NCBI GenBank assembly: GCA_016183065.1
Contig: JACPFF010000006.1
Span: 171,578-235,577 of the forward strand
Source of the DNA: Deltaproteobacteria bacterium
GTDB taxonomy: Bacteria; UBA10199; GCA-002796325; JACPFF01
Direction of reading: 5' to 3'
Length of the DNA: 64,000 nucleotides
Shown piece by piece: positions 49,286 through 58,410 of this stretch (its first letter is position 1; each line of letters starts with the position of its first letter). The translations under genes and the position numbers were made by a program. Below the pieces are notes generated by a model. That model worked only from the letters and a program-made list of their open reading frames with translations, ran no database searches and was not told the DNA's origin.

Positions 49286-51418
49286 ATGGGGATACTCAAT
49301 CGCCTGCCATTCATGAAAATGAATGAGGGTCTCACAAAGTATAGCGATCTGATCTTTGCCATTCTCCTCGTGATCATTGTCGGGATGATTCTCATTCCGC
49401 TCCCCCCGCCCATGCTCGATATCCTGCTGGGGCTCTCGATCGGCTTGGGCGTGATCGTCCTGATGGTCTCTCTCTACATTTCCAACGCCCTCCAGATCGC
49501 CGCGTTTCCGACGATTTTGCTGGTGACCACGCTCTATCGTCTCTCCCTCAATATCAGCTCGACACGACTGATCCTGGCCGAAGGGTATGCCGGCGAAGTC
49601 ATCCAGAACGTCGGTGCCATTACCGCCGCAGAAAATCCGGTCGTGGGAGGGATCCTCTTTCTCATTATCACGTTGATCAACTTTATTGTCATCGCGAAGG
49701 GGGCCGAGCGGGTCTCCGAAGTCGCCGCCCGTTTTACCCTCGATGCCCTCCCCGGAAAACAGATGAGTATCGATGCGGATTTGCGCGCGGGGATCATCAA
49801 CATGGATCAGGCCCAGGAACGGCGGTCCATCCTGCACCGGGAATCCCAGATGTATGGCGCCATGGACGGGGCCATGAAATTTGTCAAGGGGGATGCGATT
49901 GCCGGCATCATCGTCACGATCATCAACGTCACCGCGGGGTTCATCATCGGGATGTGGATGCGCGATATGAGTGCCATGGACGCGCTGCGGACGTACACCT
50001 TGCTGACCATTGGCGACGGTCTGGTCCAGCAGATTCCCGCACTGATCGTATCAGTCTCGGCCGGCATCGTCGTCACCCGGGTCTCATCGGAAAAAGAGTG
50101 GTTTGGGCTCGGCCAGGAGATTGCGTCGCAGCTTGCGGCCTTTCCCAAGGCCCTCTTTGTTGCGGCAGGGCTCCTCTTCGTGTTGGCGTTCCTGGGGATG
50201 CCGCCCGTCCCGTTTATTTTCCTTGCCGTGGTTGTCGGTGGCATTGCCTACATGTTGACGCGCAAGAAGGCGCAGATGAAGGAGCAGATTGCCGAGACCC
50301 CGAAACAGGAAGTGGTGAAACAGGCAGTGCAACGGCATGGCGACCAGCTCCCGTTTATCATGCCGATGCCGATTTCGATTGAAGTGGGCGAGGCGCTCAT
50401 CCCGTACGTCGATGACAAACAGGATGGCGGACGTTTTATCAATGAACTCATTCCGCTGCTTCGGCATGGGCTCTATTATGAGTTGGGCGTGAATTTCCCC
50501 GGCATTCAGGTGCGGGGACAGACGGTGGACATGGAACCGGACGCCTATGTCATCAACATCCATGAAGTGCCGGTCGCGCAGGGGAAGATCATGCAGCGCT
50601 GCATTCTCGTCGGGGAATCCCTCGAACAGTTGGGCCTTTTTAACATCACCGGCACCGAGACCATCCATCCCATTGACGGTTCCGTGGTGACCTGGATCAG
50701 TGCGGACTATCGCGATGTGGCGCAGCAGGCGGGATTTCGCATGTGGGATATTGCCGAATATCTCATCCTCCATCTCTCCTATATTCTCCGGCGGCATGCC
50801 CAGGAATTTCTCGGGTTGCAGGAAGTGCAGACCGTCATGCAGGAGCTCGAGAAGACCCATCCGGCCCTGGTGAAAGAACTGATCCCCAAGGTGATCACGC
50901 TCTTGCAGCTCACGGAAATTTTTCAGCGCCTCGTACAGGAGGATCTCTCGATCCGTGATCTCAAGACCATTTTTTCGACCCTGGCCCAATGGGGCGAGAT
51001 CGAACGCGACGTCCTGATGCTGACCGAACATGTCCGCGCCGGCATGAAACGCTACATTACGCACAAATATGCCGGTCCGACGAACAGTCTTGCGGTCTAT
51101 CTCCTCGATCCCGACGTGGAGGAGATGATTCGGGCGGCCATTCGCCGCACGGAGAAGGGGAACTATCTGGCGCTCGAGCCGGAGGTGACACAGGAACTCG
51201 TGGAGGCCGTGGGGAAGGAGATCGCGTCGCATCCGTTTCCGCCGGGCGCCCGTCCGCCAGTCATCCTCACTACAGCGGAAATCAGGCGCTACTTTCGGAA
51301 GATTATTGAGCTGGAGTTCCCGCAACTCGCGGTCCTGTCATACCAGGAGCTCTCCGAGAATTTGCGGATTCAACCAATTGCCCGTGTCACCCTCTCCCGG
51401 GCCGTCGCCGCGGCGTAG
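49286..51418 (+). CDS. sctV: Type III secretion export-gate protein SctV
   Basis: TILLVTTLYRLSLNISSTRLILAEGYAGEVIQNVG...LTEIFQRLVQEDLSIRDLKTIFSTLAQWG; injectisome (YscV/InvA) rather than FlhA wording. The provided 1351-aa ORF is over-extended. Confidence 0.94.
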   Translation: MGILNRLPFMKMNEGLTKYSDLIFAILLVIIVGMILIPLPPPMLDILLGLSIGLGVIVLMVSLYISNALQIAAFPTILLVTTLYRLSLNISSTRLILAEGYAGEVIQNVGAITAAENPVVGGILFLIITLINFIVIAKGAERVSEVAARFTLDALPGKQMSIDADLRAGIINMDQAQERRSILHRESQMYGAMDGAMKFVKGDAIAGIIVTIINVTAGFIIGMWMRDMSAMDALRTYTLLTIGDGLVQQIPALIVSVSAGIVVTRVSSEKEWFGLGQEIASQLAAFPKALFVAAGLLFVLAFLGMPPVPFIFLAVVVGGIAYMLTRKKAQMKEQIAETPKQEVVKQAVQRHGDQLPFIMPMPISIEVGEALIPYVDDKQDGGRFINELIPLLRHGLYYELGVNFPGIQVRGQTVDMEPDAYVINIHEVPVAQGKIMQRCILVGESLEQLGLFNITGTETIHPIDGSVVTWISADYRDVAQQAGFRMWDIAEYLILHLSYILRRHAQEFLGLQEVQTVMQELEKTHPALVKELIPKVITLLQLTEIFQRLVQEDLSIRDLKTIFSTLAQWGEIERDVLMLTEHVRAGMKRYITHKYAGPTNSLAVYLLDPDVEEMIRAAIRRTEKGNYLALEPEVTQELVEAVGKEIASHPFPPGARPPVILTTAEIRRYFRKIIELEFPQLAVLSYQELSENLRIQPIARVTLSRAVAAA

Positions 51419-51492
51419 TATGGTGCGGATTCGGGCTGTCGGCTTTTGACGATCACAGGGATGACGGGCTCACAAGTGATGGAGGGATGATT

Positions 51493-52518
51493 TTACCGCA
51501 ACACCTGGACCAGGAGGATCAGTGTCCCCAGAAAGACGACGATCCCGGTCCAGAGGAGCCCCATCTCCGTGGGCGAGAGCCGATCGAGAAAGGAGCGGGA
51601 GGCCTGCGGCGGCGGATAGACGTTGCCATGGGGCTGCGGGGCGGGAACGTCCGGTGGGCCATCCGTCTCTCTCCCTGTTGCGTCATCCCCCATGGCCTCG
51701 TCGGCGGCTTCTTCCGGACCCCCTTCGTCGCTGACGCGAGCCTCCTCTGCCACGACCTGTGCCTCAATGGCCTTCTGCGTGGCTTTGCGATGGGCCTGCA
51801 CCTGGGCACTCACGGCCTCCACATTGACCTCGCGCGGATTGCGGTAGATACAGACGACCGTCCCGAAGGCGATGCGATCCCCGTCGTGGATCACCTCGGT
51901 CGTGATCCGCTGCTGATTGATATAGGTCCCATTCTTGCTCCGCAGATCCGTCACGATCCATCCCTGTGCATCGCGGACGCACTGGGCGTGCTGGCGCGAG
52001 ACGGCATAGTCCTCGATGGCGAGCGCACAGTCCGGATCACGTCCCACTTTGAGCGTCTCGGCATCGTCGGGGAAAAAAAGTTTTTTCCCCACTGAAATGC
52101 CGTTCATCACCTCGAGACTGGGAAGAGTCTCCTTGTCGAGTGCCCGCATGACCTTCTTCAGGAGCTTGACCTCCATCATGTCGGAATCGGTGATGTCGTT
52201 GAACGATTGTTCAAGTTCATCGTCACGCGAAACGCGGAGATGAAACTGGTCAATCGTGATGACATCCCCCGTGCGGAGGAGGTAGCGCGAGCCGGTCTTG
52301 ATCGGGGCCCCGTTGAGCAGGGTCCCGTTGCCGCTCCCGCGATCGGTGATAAACTGCTCACTGCCGACCATGGACACCACGGCATGCCGCCGCGAAACGC
52401 CGTGACTCGCGAGGATAATCCGGTTGTCCGCTGCCCGACCGATACCGAGCTCCGGCTGGTCACACGGGACGTTCCACGATTCTTCCGTCCCTTGCCGGGT
52501 GATTATAAGCTGGGGCAT
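51493..52518 (-). CDS. Tandem-FHA protein with C-terminal transmembrane anchor
   Basis: ELGIGRAADNRIILASHGVSRRHAVVS; LKVGRDPDCALAIEDYAVSRQHAQCV; TM LLWTGIVVFLGTLILLVQVLR at C-terminus. Confidence 0.88.
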   Translation of the reverse strand: MPQLIITRQGTEESWNVPCDQPELGIGRAADNRIILASHGVSRRHAVVSMVGSEQFITDRGSGNGTLLNGAPIKTGSRYLLRTGDVITIDQFHLRVSRDDELEQSFNDITDSDMMEVKLLKKVMRALDKETLPSLEVMNGISVGKKLFFPDDAETLKVGRDPDCALAIEDYAVSRQHAQCVRDAQGWIVTDLRSKNGTYINQQRITTEVIHDGDRIAFGTVVCIYRNPREVNVEAVSAQVQAHRKATQKAIEAQVVAEEARVSDEGGPEEAADEAMGDDATGRETDGPPDVPAPQPHGNVYPPPQASRSFLDRLSPTEMGLLWTGIVVFLGTLILLVQVLR

Positions 52519-53663
52519 TGCAGTGTGCTTTCTTGGAGCCGTTTCATCACGGTCGCCCGTTGTTCCGGGTAGGCACTTCCCCCGTATTGGAGAAACTCAC
52601 AGAGGTAGACGAGGCCTTCGCTCGTGCGCCCCTGGTTCATGGATAACGTCCCCAGATTGAAGAGGGCCCCCGGATGATGGGGATGCTGCTTCAGCGTCAT
52701 CTCCCACGCCGTGCGCGCGCCTTTGTGGTTGGCGAGGCGCTCTCGTGCCACGCCCAGGCCATAAAAGGCCTCGGTATAGATCGGTCGCAAACGCGTCGCC
52801 TCCTCAAAGGCTGCGGTGGCCTGTGTAAACGCGACACGGGCCGGATCGTTTTTCCCTTCGCTCCGGAGCGTCTCCCCCTCTTCCATGGCCTTGACCCCCC
52901 TGTCAAAGGCCGCTTTGGCCGCTTGGTCCTGGGCGATCTGAGAACCCTGTTGCGCGATGTGGGCGGCTTCGCCCCCCTTGCCGCGTTGTTGCAGGAGGCG
53001 CGCGAGCTGCTGATAGATGTCGGCTCGTTGCGGGTTGTCCTCGAGGGCCAATCGGTAGCGGATCTCGGCCTTTTCGAGCTCCCCGGTTTCCACGTAGAGA
53101 TCGCCGAGATTCAGATGTGCGTCGATGTGTTGCGGACTCAATTGCGTGGCAATCGTGAAGTGCTTTTCCGCCTCCTTGTAGAATTTGGTCTTCTCTGTGC
53201 CGTCGCCCGCCTCCCGCGCCTTCATCAGGTAGGCCAACCCGAGATTGTAGAGGGCATCGGCAAAGGTCGGTTCTTTATCGACGGCTTTGCGCAGCAGTGT
53301 GATCGCCTGTGCATAGTGTCCGCGGGCGATATGGACGGCACCCATGTGCGAGAGTGGGGCAATGTACTTGTTGTTGAGTCCATAGGCCTTTTCAAAATAG
53401 GAGAGCGCGGTATCATAATCCTTCCGTTGTTTATAGATCACGCCAAGATTGTTGTAGGCCTCTGCATATTGTGGGCTCAATTGGATTGCGGTTTTTAACT
53501 GGAATTCGGCCTCCATCAAGCGACCCTGATCAATCAGCAGCGCCCCCTTGTTGTTGTGTTCCACGGCCCGTTCGGTCGGCTTGATCAGTTTTTTTCCCCA
53601 TCCAATGGTGGGCGCAAGGAGGAGAAGTATCAGCGTGATATGGGATGCCGCACGGAACGTCAT
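52503..53663 (-). CDS. TPR-repeat protein
   Basis: Multiple TPR units (AEAYNNLGVIYKQRKDYDTALSYFEKAYGLN etc.); start assigned to ATG 53663. Confidence 0.9.
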   Translation of the reverse strand: MTFRAASHITLILLLLAPTIGWGKKLIKPTERAVEHNNKGALLIDQGRLMEAEFQLKTAIQLSPQYAEAYNNLGVIYKQRKDYDTALSYFEKAYGLNNKYIAPLSHMGAVHIARGHYAQAITLLRKAVDKEPTFADALYNLGLAYLMKAREAGDGTEKTKFYKEAEKHFTIATQLSPQHIDAHLNLGDLYVETGELEKAEIRYRLALEDNPQRADIYQQLARLLQQRGKGGEAAHIAQQGSQIAQDQAAKAAFDRGVKAMEEGETLRSEGKNDPARVAFTQATAAFEEATRLRPIYTEAFYGLGVARERLANHKGARTAWEMTLKQHPHHPGALFNLGTLSMNQGRTSEGLVYLCEFLQYGGSAYPEQRATVMKRLQESTLQCPSL

Positions 53664-53669
53664 GAAAGG

Positions 53670-53698
53670 ATCATACATCAATCCTATAGTGATCTCAA
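53670..53698 (-). promoter_or_regulatory. Promoter TTGAGA-N17-TATGAT, 6 nt before ATG
   Basis: Read on minus strand; ATG at 53663. Confidence 0.55.
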
Positions 53699-53771
53699 GG
53701 GGTTGATCCTTTCATTCAGATTGCCTTCTGTGAGAAGTATGGCATAAGAGGGAGCGACGTGGGCGCACGCT

Positions 53772-55853
53772 ATGGCGGATCCGATCACAGAAAAAATGGG
53801 ACAAGATGATACCGTCGTGCAATCGCGTCACAAGGCCGAGGGTGGGACGCCGCCGCCGTATCTCGTCGTCATCGAAGGCCCGCGTCATGGGAGCCGCTAT
53901 CCTCTCCACGACGGCGAGACCATTCTCGGCCGAGGTCCCTGGTCCCATATCCTCCTCGAAGACCAGAGTGTCTCGCGTCGGCATTGTATGGTCGAGCGTG
54001 CCGGAGAGACCATCAGCGTGCGCGACCTCGGGAGTAAAAATGGGACGCGCGTCAATGAAAGTCTGATTGGCGAACGGGTGACCATCGGTCATGCGGATCT
54101 TCTCCATGTGGGGATTTACACCCTCCGCTTCATTACGCGTCCAGTCACGGGAGAGGAAGAGTTCGCCCTCGCCAGTCCGGTGCGAGAGGGCTTTGCCGCA
54201 CAGGCAGCCGAAGGGTCGGCGGAGACCGCGGCCATGGAAGCTGAGACATTGGCGGGTGAGACCGAGGCGCCGCAAGTAGCGACCGAGGGTGGAGCGGGCG
54301 AGAGTGACGAGCAGGCCGCGACCATGGTGGGACGCCTGCCGGCACCGCAGCGACGACTCTGGCTCTTTCTCGGCATCGGGTTGCTGATCATCGGCATCGG
54401 CGTCGGCGCTGTTTTTGCGTATCTCCACTGGACTGCGCCCCCGCTGCCGGAACAACCGGTCACAATGCTCACGCGCGTCATTCCTGCAGAGACCACGCCG
54501 GTGCCAGAGACCGGTGAGACGACACCGGTACAGAGATCGTCCGAGCTCCCGCTCTTTGTCGACTTTGCCTCGAGCCCCATGCCGGCCCGCGTGGTCTTTC
54601 AGGAAAAAGATTATGGCATGACGCCCATCAAGGTGAATGTCACGCTCCGTACGGGGGAGCCATATGTAGCCGAGGGACATTTTGTCATGCCAGAGTTTCA
54701 GGAGGAACATGTCGAACGGGTCACCTTTACGCCCAAGTCCGGCGAAGGATTGCTCCCCGTCTTCTTTCGCGCACCGATCGGGATCTTCAAGATCGAAAAA
54801 ATTCCCCGCGAAGTCGAACTGACCCTGCAGGGATATTTTTCCTACGATCAATTCACCCCGCGCTATGCCACCCTGGCCGACGCCAGTTATGGCAAGCCGG
54901 TCTACGTCCCCTATGGGCGCTACATCATCGAATTGCGGCGTCCCAAGGAAATTGGCGCCTCGGGACAGTTTGTCCCGGATATCCGCTATCGCCGCGAGAT
55001 CTTGCTGAGCGAAGACTCGCCCACCTTGACGCTGCAGGTGAGCGAGACCGACCTCGAGACCTTTCCGGTGGAAATTCACAGTGCCCCCGCAGGCGCCGAC
55101 CTCTTTATCGATTCCAAGCCGGTGGGGAAAACGCCGTTCACCGGGGCATTCCCGCTGGGTGAGCATACCCTGGTCCTTCGGAAAGAGGGGTATTTTGAAC
55201 ACGCGCAGACCCTGAAGAATGACATCAATGTCATCTATCGCCTCGATGTGCTGCTCAAAACTACTGCCGCCGGCGAGCTCCTCAACGAAGGCCATCAGCT
55301 CGTCTTGAAGGGGCGCTTCAAGGAGGCGATCAATGCCTTTAGCAAGGCCTTTGAAAAAAGCCCCACCGACTTTGAAACCGCCAAGGCCCAGTATCTCTTG
55401 GGGACGGCCTTTTTGGGATTGGCGGATCTGGAGACCGCCAAGGGATATTTTGAGCAGGCCAAACATCATCCGGAATATGCCTTGCGGGCCAAACTCGGGC
55501 TGGTGCGGATCTTGGCGCGTCAGCAAAAATCACTCGAGGCCCTCCCGCTCTTGGTGGAGGTGATGTTGCGTGCCGACGATGACGCGGTGAAGGCCGAGGC
55601 GCGGGCGACCTTTAAAGAAATCTCCCCACTCAAGTCGGTCATTTATGTGCGGACTGACCCTGCCGGGGCCGATGTCTTCCTCAACGGGGAAAAGATGGTG
55701 ACGCAGACCCCGCTCATTCTGCACGATCTCGGACTGGGCAATTACACGATCCGCCTCGAGCGGGAGGGGCATCTCCCCAAAGAGGTGAATATCAATTTAA
55801 CCGTCCACGAATTCAATCCGGTCATCGTCCGATTGCAGCCGGTGACGGAATAA
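53772..55853 (+). CDS. FHA - TM - PEGA/TPR protein (candidate SctD analogue)
   Basis: LGRGPWSHILLEDQSVSRRHCMVERA...; single TM LWLFLGIGLLIIGIGVGAVFAYL; two PEGA-like segments (IHSAPAGADLFIDSKPVGKTPFTG; VRTDPAGADVFLNGEKMVTQTPL). Confidence 0.85.
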   Translation: MADPITEKMGQDDTVVQSRHKAEGGTPPPYLVVIEGPRHGSRYPLHDGETILGRGPWSHILLEDQSVSRRHCMVERAGETISVRDLGSKNGTRVNESLIGERVTIGHADLLHVGIYTLRFITRPVTGEEEFALASPVREGFAAQAAEGSAETAAMEAETLAGETEAPQVATEGGAGESDEQAATMVGRLPAPQRRLWLFLGIGLLIIGIGVGAVFAYLHWTAPPLPEQPVTMLTRVIPAETTPVPETGETTPVQRSSELPLFVDFASSPMPARVVFQEKDYGMTPIKVNVTLRTGEPYVAEGHFVMPEFQEEHVERVTFTPKSGEGLLPVFFRAPIGIFKIEKIPREVELTLQGYFSYDQFTPRYATLADASYGKPVYVPYGRYIIELRRPKEIGASGQFVPDIRYRREILLSEDSPTLTLQVSETDLETFPVEIHSAPAGADLFIDSKPVGKTPFTGAFPLGEHTLVLRKEGYFEHAQTLKNDINVIYRLDVLLKTTAAGELLNEGHQLVLKGRFKEAINAFSKAFEKSPTDFETAKAQYLLGTAFLGLADLETAKGYFEQAKHHPEYALRAKLGLVRILARQQKSLEALPLLVEVMLRADDDAVKAEARATFKEISPLKSVIYVRTDPAGADVFLNGEKMVTQTPLILHDLGLGNYTIRLEREGHLPKEVNINLTVHEFNPVIVRLQPVTE

Positions 55854-55911
55854 ACGGGTTTCCCGATTCGCCATAAACAAACGTGCGGTGCGTCCACAAG
55901 GTATTCAATGC

Positions 55912-55941
55912 TTGCCGACCCCCATACATTTTTGTTATGAT
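55912..55941 (+). promoter_or_regulatory. Promoter TTGCCG-N18-TATGAT, 6 nt before ATG
   Basis: -10 at 55936-55941, ATG at 55948. Confidence 0.55.
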
Positions 55942-55947
55942 TTCAAG

Positions 55948-56250
55948 ATGCTGCACGAACGCACTGTGGGGAAGGGGAAGGTCTTGAGCGCCGGATATCC
56001 TGCCGTTGAAGATCTGATCGATTCCGAGAATTTTGATGCCATCAATGTGGCCTTTGAGAAGGCCTATTCCACGCTCGAACAGGTCGCGCGCCAGCGTGGG
56101 GGTCTGCGGACGCCGAAACAGGCCAAGAAGGCCATGAAAGCCATTGAAATTGTCATGGAATTACTCAAGGAACTCCTCGCGATCAAGTATCGTCTGCAAT
56201 CTATGGTGCAGGCCAGTCCAGCGGGAAAACCGACCAGGAAAACAACTTGA
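55948..56250 (+). CDS. Small helical T3SS-locus protein (candidate SctE-like)
   Basis: 100 aa, helical; positioned before the SctF-like and TPR genes. Confidence 0.5.
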   Translation: MLHERTVGKGKVLSAGYPAVEDLIDSENFDAINVAFEKAYSTLEQVARQRGGLRTPKQAKKAMKAIEIVMELLKELLAIKYRLQSMVQASPAGKPTRKTT

Positions 56251-56260
56251 GGGGATCCCT

Positions 56261-56280
56261 TACCGATAATCCTATCGGTA
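56261..56280. repeat. Perfect inverted repeat TACCGATA-atcc-TATCGGTA
   Basis: 8-bp arms, 4-nt loop, immediately upstream of GAGGAG ribosome-binding site. Confidence 0.85.
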
Positions 56281-56296
56281 GAGGAGGAGTGTGGGG

Positions 56297-56830
56297 ATGG
56301 TGGCCGCGAAATCAGTCCGTATCGATCCCAATGTGATCAAGGTCGCCGCGGTCGCGTCTGCGCCCTCGCTCGGCAAGACCAAGGGATCGACCTTTGGCGA
56401 CATCATGGGCATTTCCGGGGCCTTTGCACCACTGGCCGGCGAAGCGGCCTATCAATTCAGCGGGAACACCAATGCCGCTGCGGTCTTGCACTCGGCCTTT
56501 TCCGCCTTTCCCGGGGCCTATGCGGCATCCCATGGGGGCGGGGGGATGGCCGGTTCTATCTTTGGGAGTCAACCCGGCATGATGGGGTATGCGGCCAGTG
56601 GCACGCTCCCCGATCCCTATGGTTATGGGACCAATGATGCGATTCCTGGCATGGATGGGACCGATCAGGCCACATTGATCAACACCATGAATCAGAACAA
56701 TCTCCAATTACTCGAATTGCAGGCGATCATGCAGAACAACATGCAACAGTGGACCACCAAATCCAATGTCTTGAAGTCGACCCACGATGCCAAGATGGCC
56801 ATGATTCAACATTTCGCCATCCGCGGCTAA
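56297..56830 (+). CDS. Gly/Ala-rich protein with needle-like C-terminus (candidate SctF)
   Basis: C-terminus MQQWTTKSNVLKSTHDAKMAMIQHFAIRG resembles PrgI-type ...AQSNTVKVFKDIDAAIIQNFR. Confidence 0.45.
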   Translation: MVAAKSVRIDPNVIKVAAVASAPSLGKTKGSTFGDIMGISGAFAPLAGEAAYQFSGNTNAAAVLHSAFSAFPGAYAASHGGGGMAGSIFGSQPGMMGYAASGTLPDPYGYGTNDAIPGMDGTDQATLINTMNQNNLQLLELQAIMQNNMQQWTTKSNVLKSTHDAKMAMIQHFAIRG

Positions 56831-56916
56831 GAGCCTATCCCCAAAACCGTCGTGAGCGCCCAGGGACGCAGCACCGCGCCGCTGGCATCGTCCGCCATGC
56901 CGATCAGAGGTTCCTG

Positions 56917-56946
56917 TTGCGCAACAGTGGGAAATGCCCTTATAAT
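56917..56946 (+). promoter_or_regulatory. Promoter TTGCGC-N18-TATAAT
   Basis: Upstream of the TPR-sctJ genes. Confidence 0.55.
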
Positions 56947-56990
56947 GTATAGGAATATCGCAGTGTTTCATCGACACTTGGGGGCACAGC

Positions 56991-57446
56991 ATGATTGACA
57001 TGGATCGGAAGGATCTCGCACTGATGATGGAGTGTGGCTACATCCTCGTCGGGATGCAACGGTTTACAGAGGCGCGCCAGGTCTTTGAAGGGATTGCGGT
57101 GTTGGCCCCGGAGAGTGAAATCCCGGTGGTGGCACTCGGATCGGTCGCGTTTTGTGAGGGCCACTTCAAGGAGGCGATCAAACGGTATCGGCGGGCATTA
57201 ACGATCAATGCCGAGAGCCCCTTTGCGCAGGCCTATTTGGGGGAAGCGCTCTTCTTTCTCGGCGAAACCGGCGCGGCCGTTCGTGCCCTCAAGGCTGTGG
57301 CAGGGCGCGACGCGAAGGGGAAGGCAGGTGCCTTTGCCGCATCGCTGCTGGAGGCCATTGAGCAGGGGTTTACGCCGGGCATGCTCTCCGGTGTCGAAGA
57401 CTTCAAGGCGTATCAACGGGAGAAGGGTGAGTCTCATGCGTCATAG
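56991..57446 (+). CDS. TPR protein, candidate T3SS chaperone (SctG/SycD-like)
   Basis: TPR-like repeats, overlaps sctJ start. Confidence 0.65.
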   Translation: MIDMDRKDLALMMECGYILVGMQRFTEARQVFEGIAVLAPESEIPVVALGSVAFCEGHFKEAIKRYRRALTINAESPFAQAYLGEALFFLGETGAAVRALKAVAGRDAKGKAGAFAASLLEAIEQGFTPGMLSGVEDFKAYQREKGESHAS

Positions 57447-58350
57447 GTGGTGTTGGTCTCTCTGTCTCCTCCTCCTCTGTGTCGGGTGTGAGAAGAAAGA
57501 TCTCTACAGCGATCTCGAACAAAATGACGCCAATGAGATTTTGGTCCTCCTCACGCAACACGGGATTCAGGCAACCCTGGCCAAAGAGGTCCGTCAAAAT
57601 CAGACCTCCTATAACGTACGTGTCGATGACGACGACATGGATCAAGCGCGGGGCTTGCTGCAGGAGCACAACTTGCCGCGGAGCAAACGGCCCGGACTCC
57701 ACGATATCTTTCAGGAGCCGGGGTTCATTCCCACACCACAGGAGCAGCGGGCCCGGTTTTTGTTGGCGATCGAGGGGGAAGTGGTGAACGCCCTGCAAAA
57801 AATCCCCGATGTCGTCGATGCCGACGTCAATGTCACGTTGCCCTCGCAGGAAGAGTTTGGCTCCGAACAGACGCCGGAGCGCCCGACCGCCTCCGTGGTC
57901 TTGAAGGTCCGTCCGACAGAGCAGGCCGTGGCCACCTTGACCGAGGCGAAGATCCAGCGGTTTGTCGCGAATTCGGTGGAAAAACTCGACCCCCGGGATG
58001 TGACGGTCATTTTGACCTACACCGGGGAGCCGGCGGGGGGGATCCTCCCCGGCCAGAGTCTGATTCTCCCCTCGATTCCCTCCTCGAAGAAGGGGGAAAA
58101 GCCGGCCATCGGGAGCGGTGCGGCCGCAGGAGAAACAGTGACGGTGGTGGGACTCTCCATTCGTCCGGAGAGTGCCGGGCGTCTCAAACTCTATATCGGG
58201 ATTTTTTTGGGATTGTTGGCGATCTTGTCCCTCGGCCTTGTCGTCATGGTCGTGCAGGCGAGTCGGATGCGTCAGGGGCGGGACGAGAGTCCACCGGCCC
58301 TGGAGGGCGGGGAACTCCCGCCGCAGCTTGGCGCAGGGCGGGGTGAATAG
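57436..58350 (+). CDS. sctJ: T3SS inner-membrane ring lipoprotein SctJ
   Basis: LLLLCVGCEKKDLYSDLEQNDANEILVLLTQHGIQATL...DADVNVTLPSQEEF; C-terminal TM. Confidence 0.93.
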   Translation: MRHRWCWSLCLLLLCVGCEKKDLYSDLEQNDANEILVLLTQHGIQATLAKEVRQNQTSYNVRVDDDDMDQARGLLQEHNLPRSKRPGLHDIFQEPGFIPTPQEQRARFLLAIEGEVVNALQKIPDVVDADVNVTLPSQEEFGSEQTPERPTASVVLKVRPTEQAVATLTEAKIQRFVANSVEKLDPRDVTVILTYTGEPAGGILPGQSLILPSIPSSKKGEKPAIGSGAAAGETVTVVGLSIRPESAGRLKLYIGIFLGLLAILSLGLVVMVVQASRMRQGRDESPPALEGGELPPQLGAGRGE

Positions 58351-58410
58351 TCCCCGACACAACATGGGGTCACGACGCCGACGATAATGTGGAAGTGAGG
58401 TGTCTGACAG

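Noticed and set aside
53712-55526. 604-aa minus-strand ORF opposite the FHA/PEGA gene, and similar long antisense ORFs (4609-5901, 14855-16408, 31405-32778, 22414-23562, 50084-51325)
   Set aside because: They lie antisense to genes with clear conserved motifs; composition-driven open frames in GC-rich DNA with no recognisable domains of their own.
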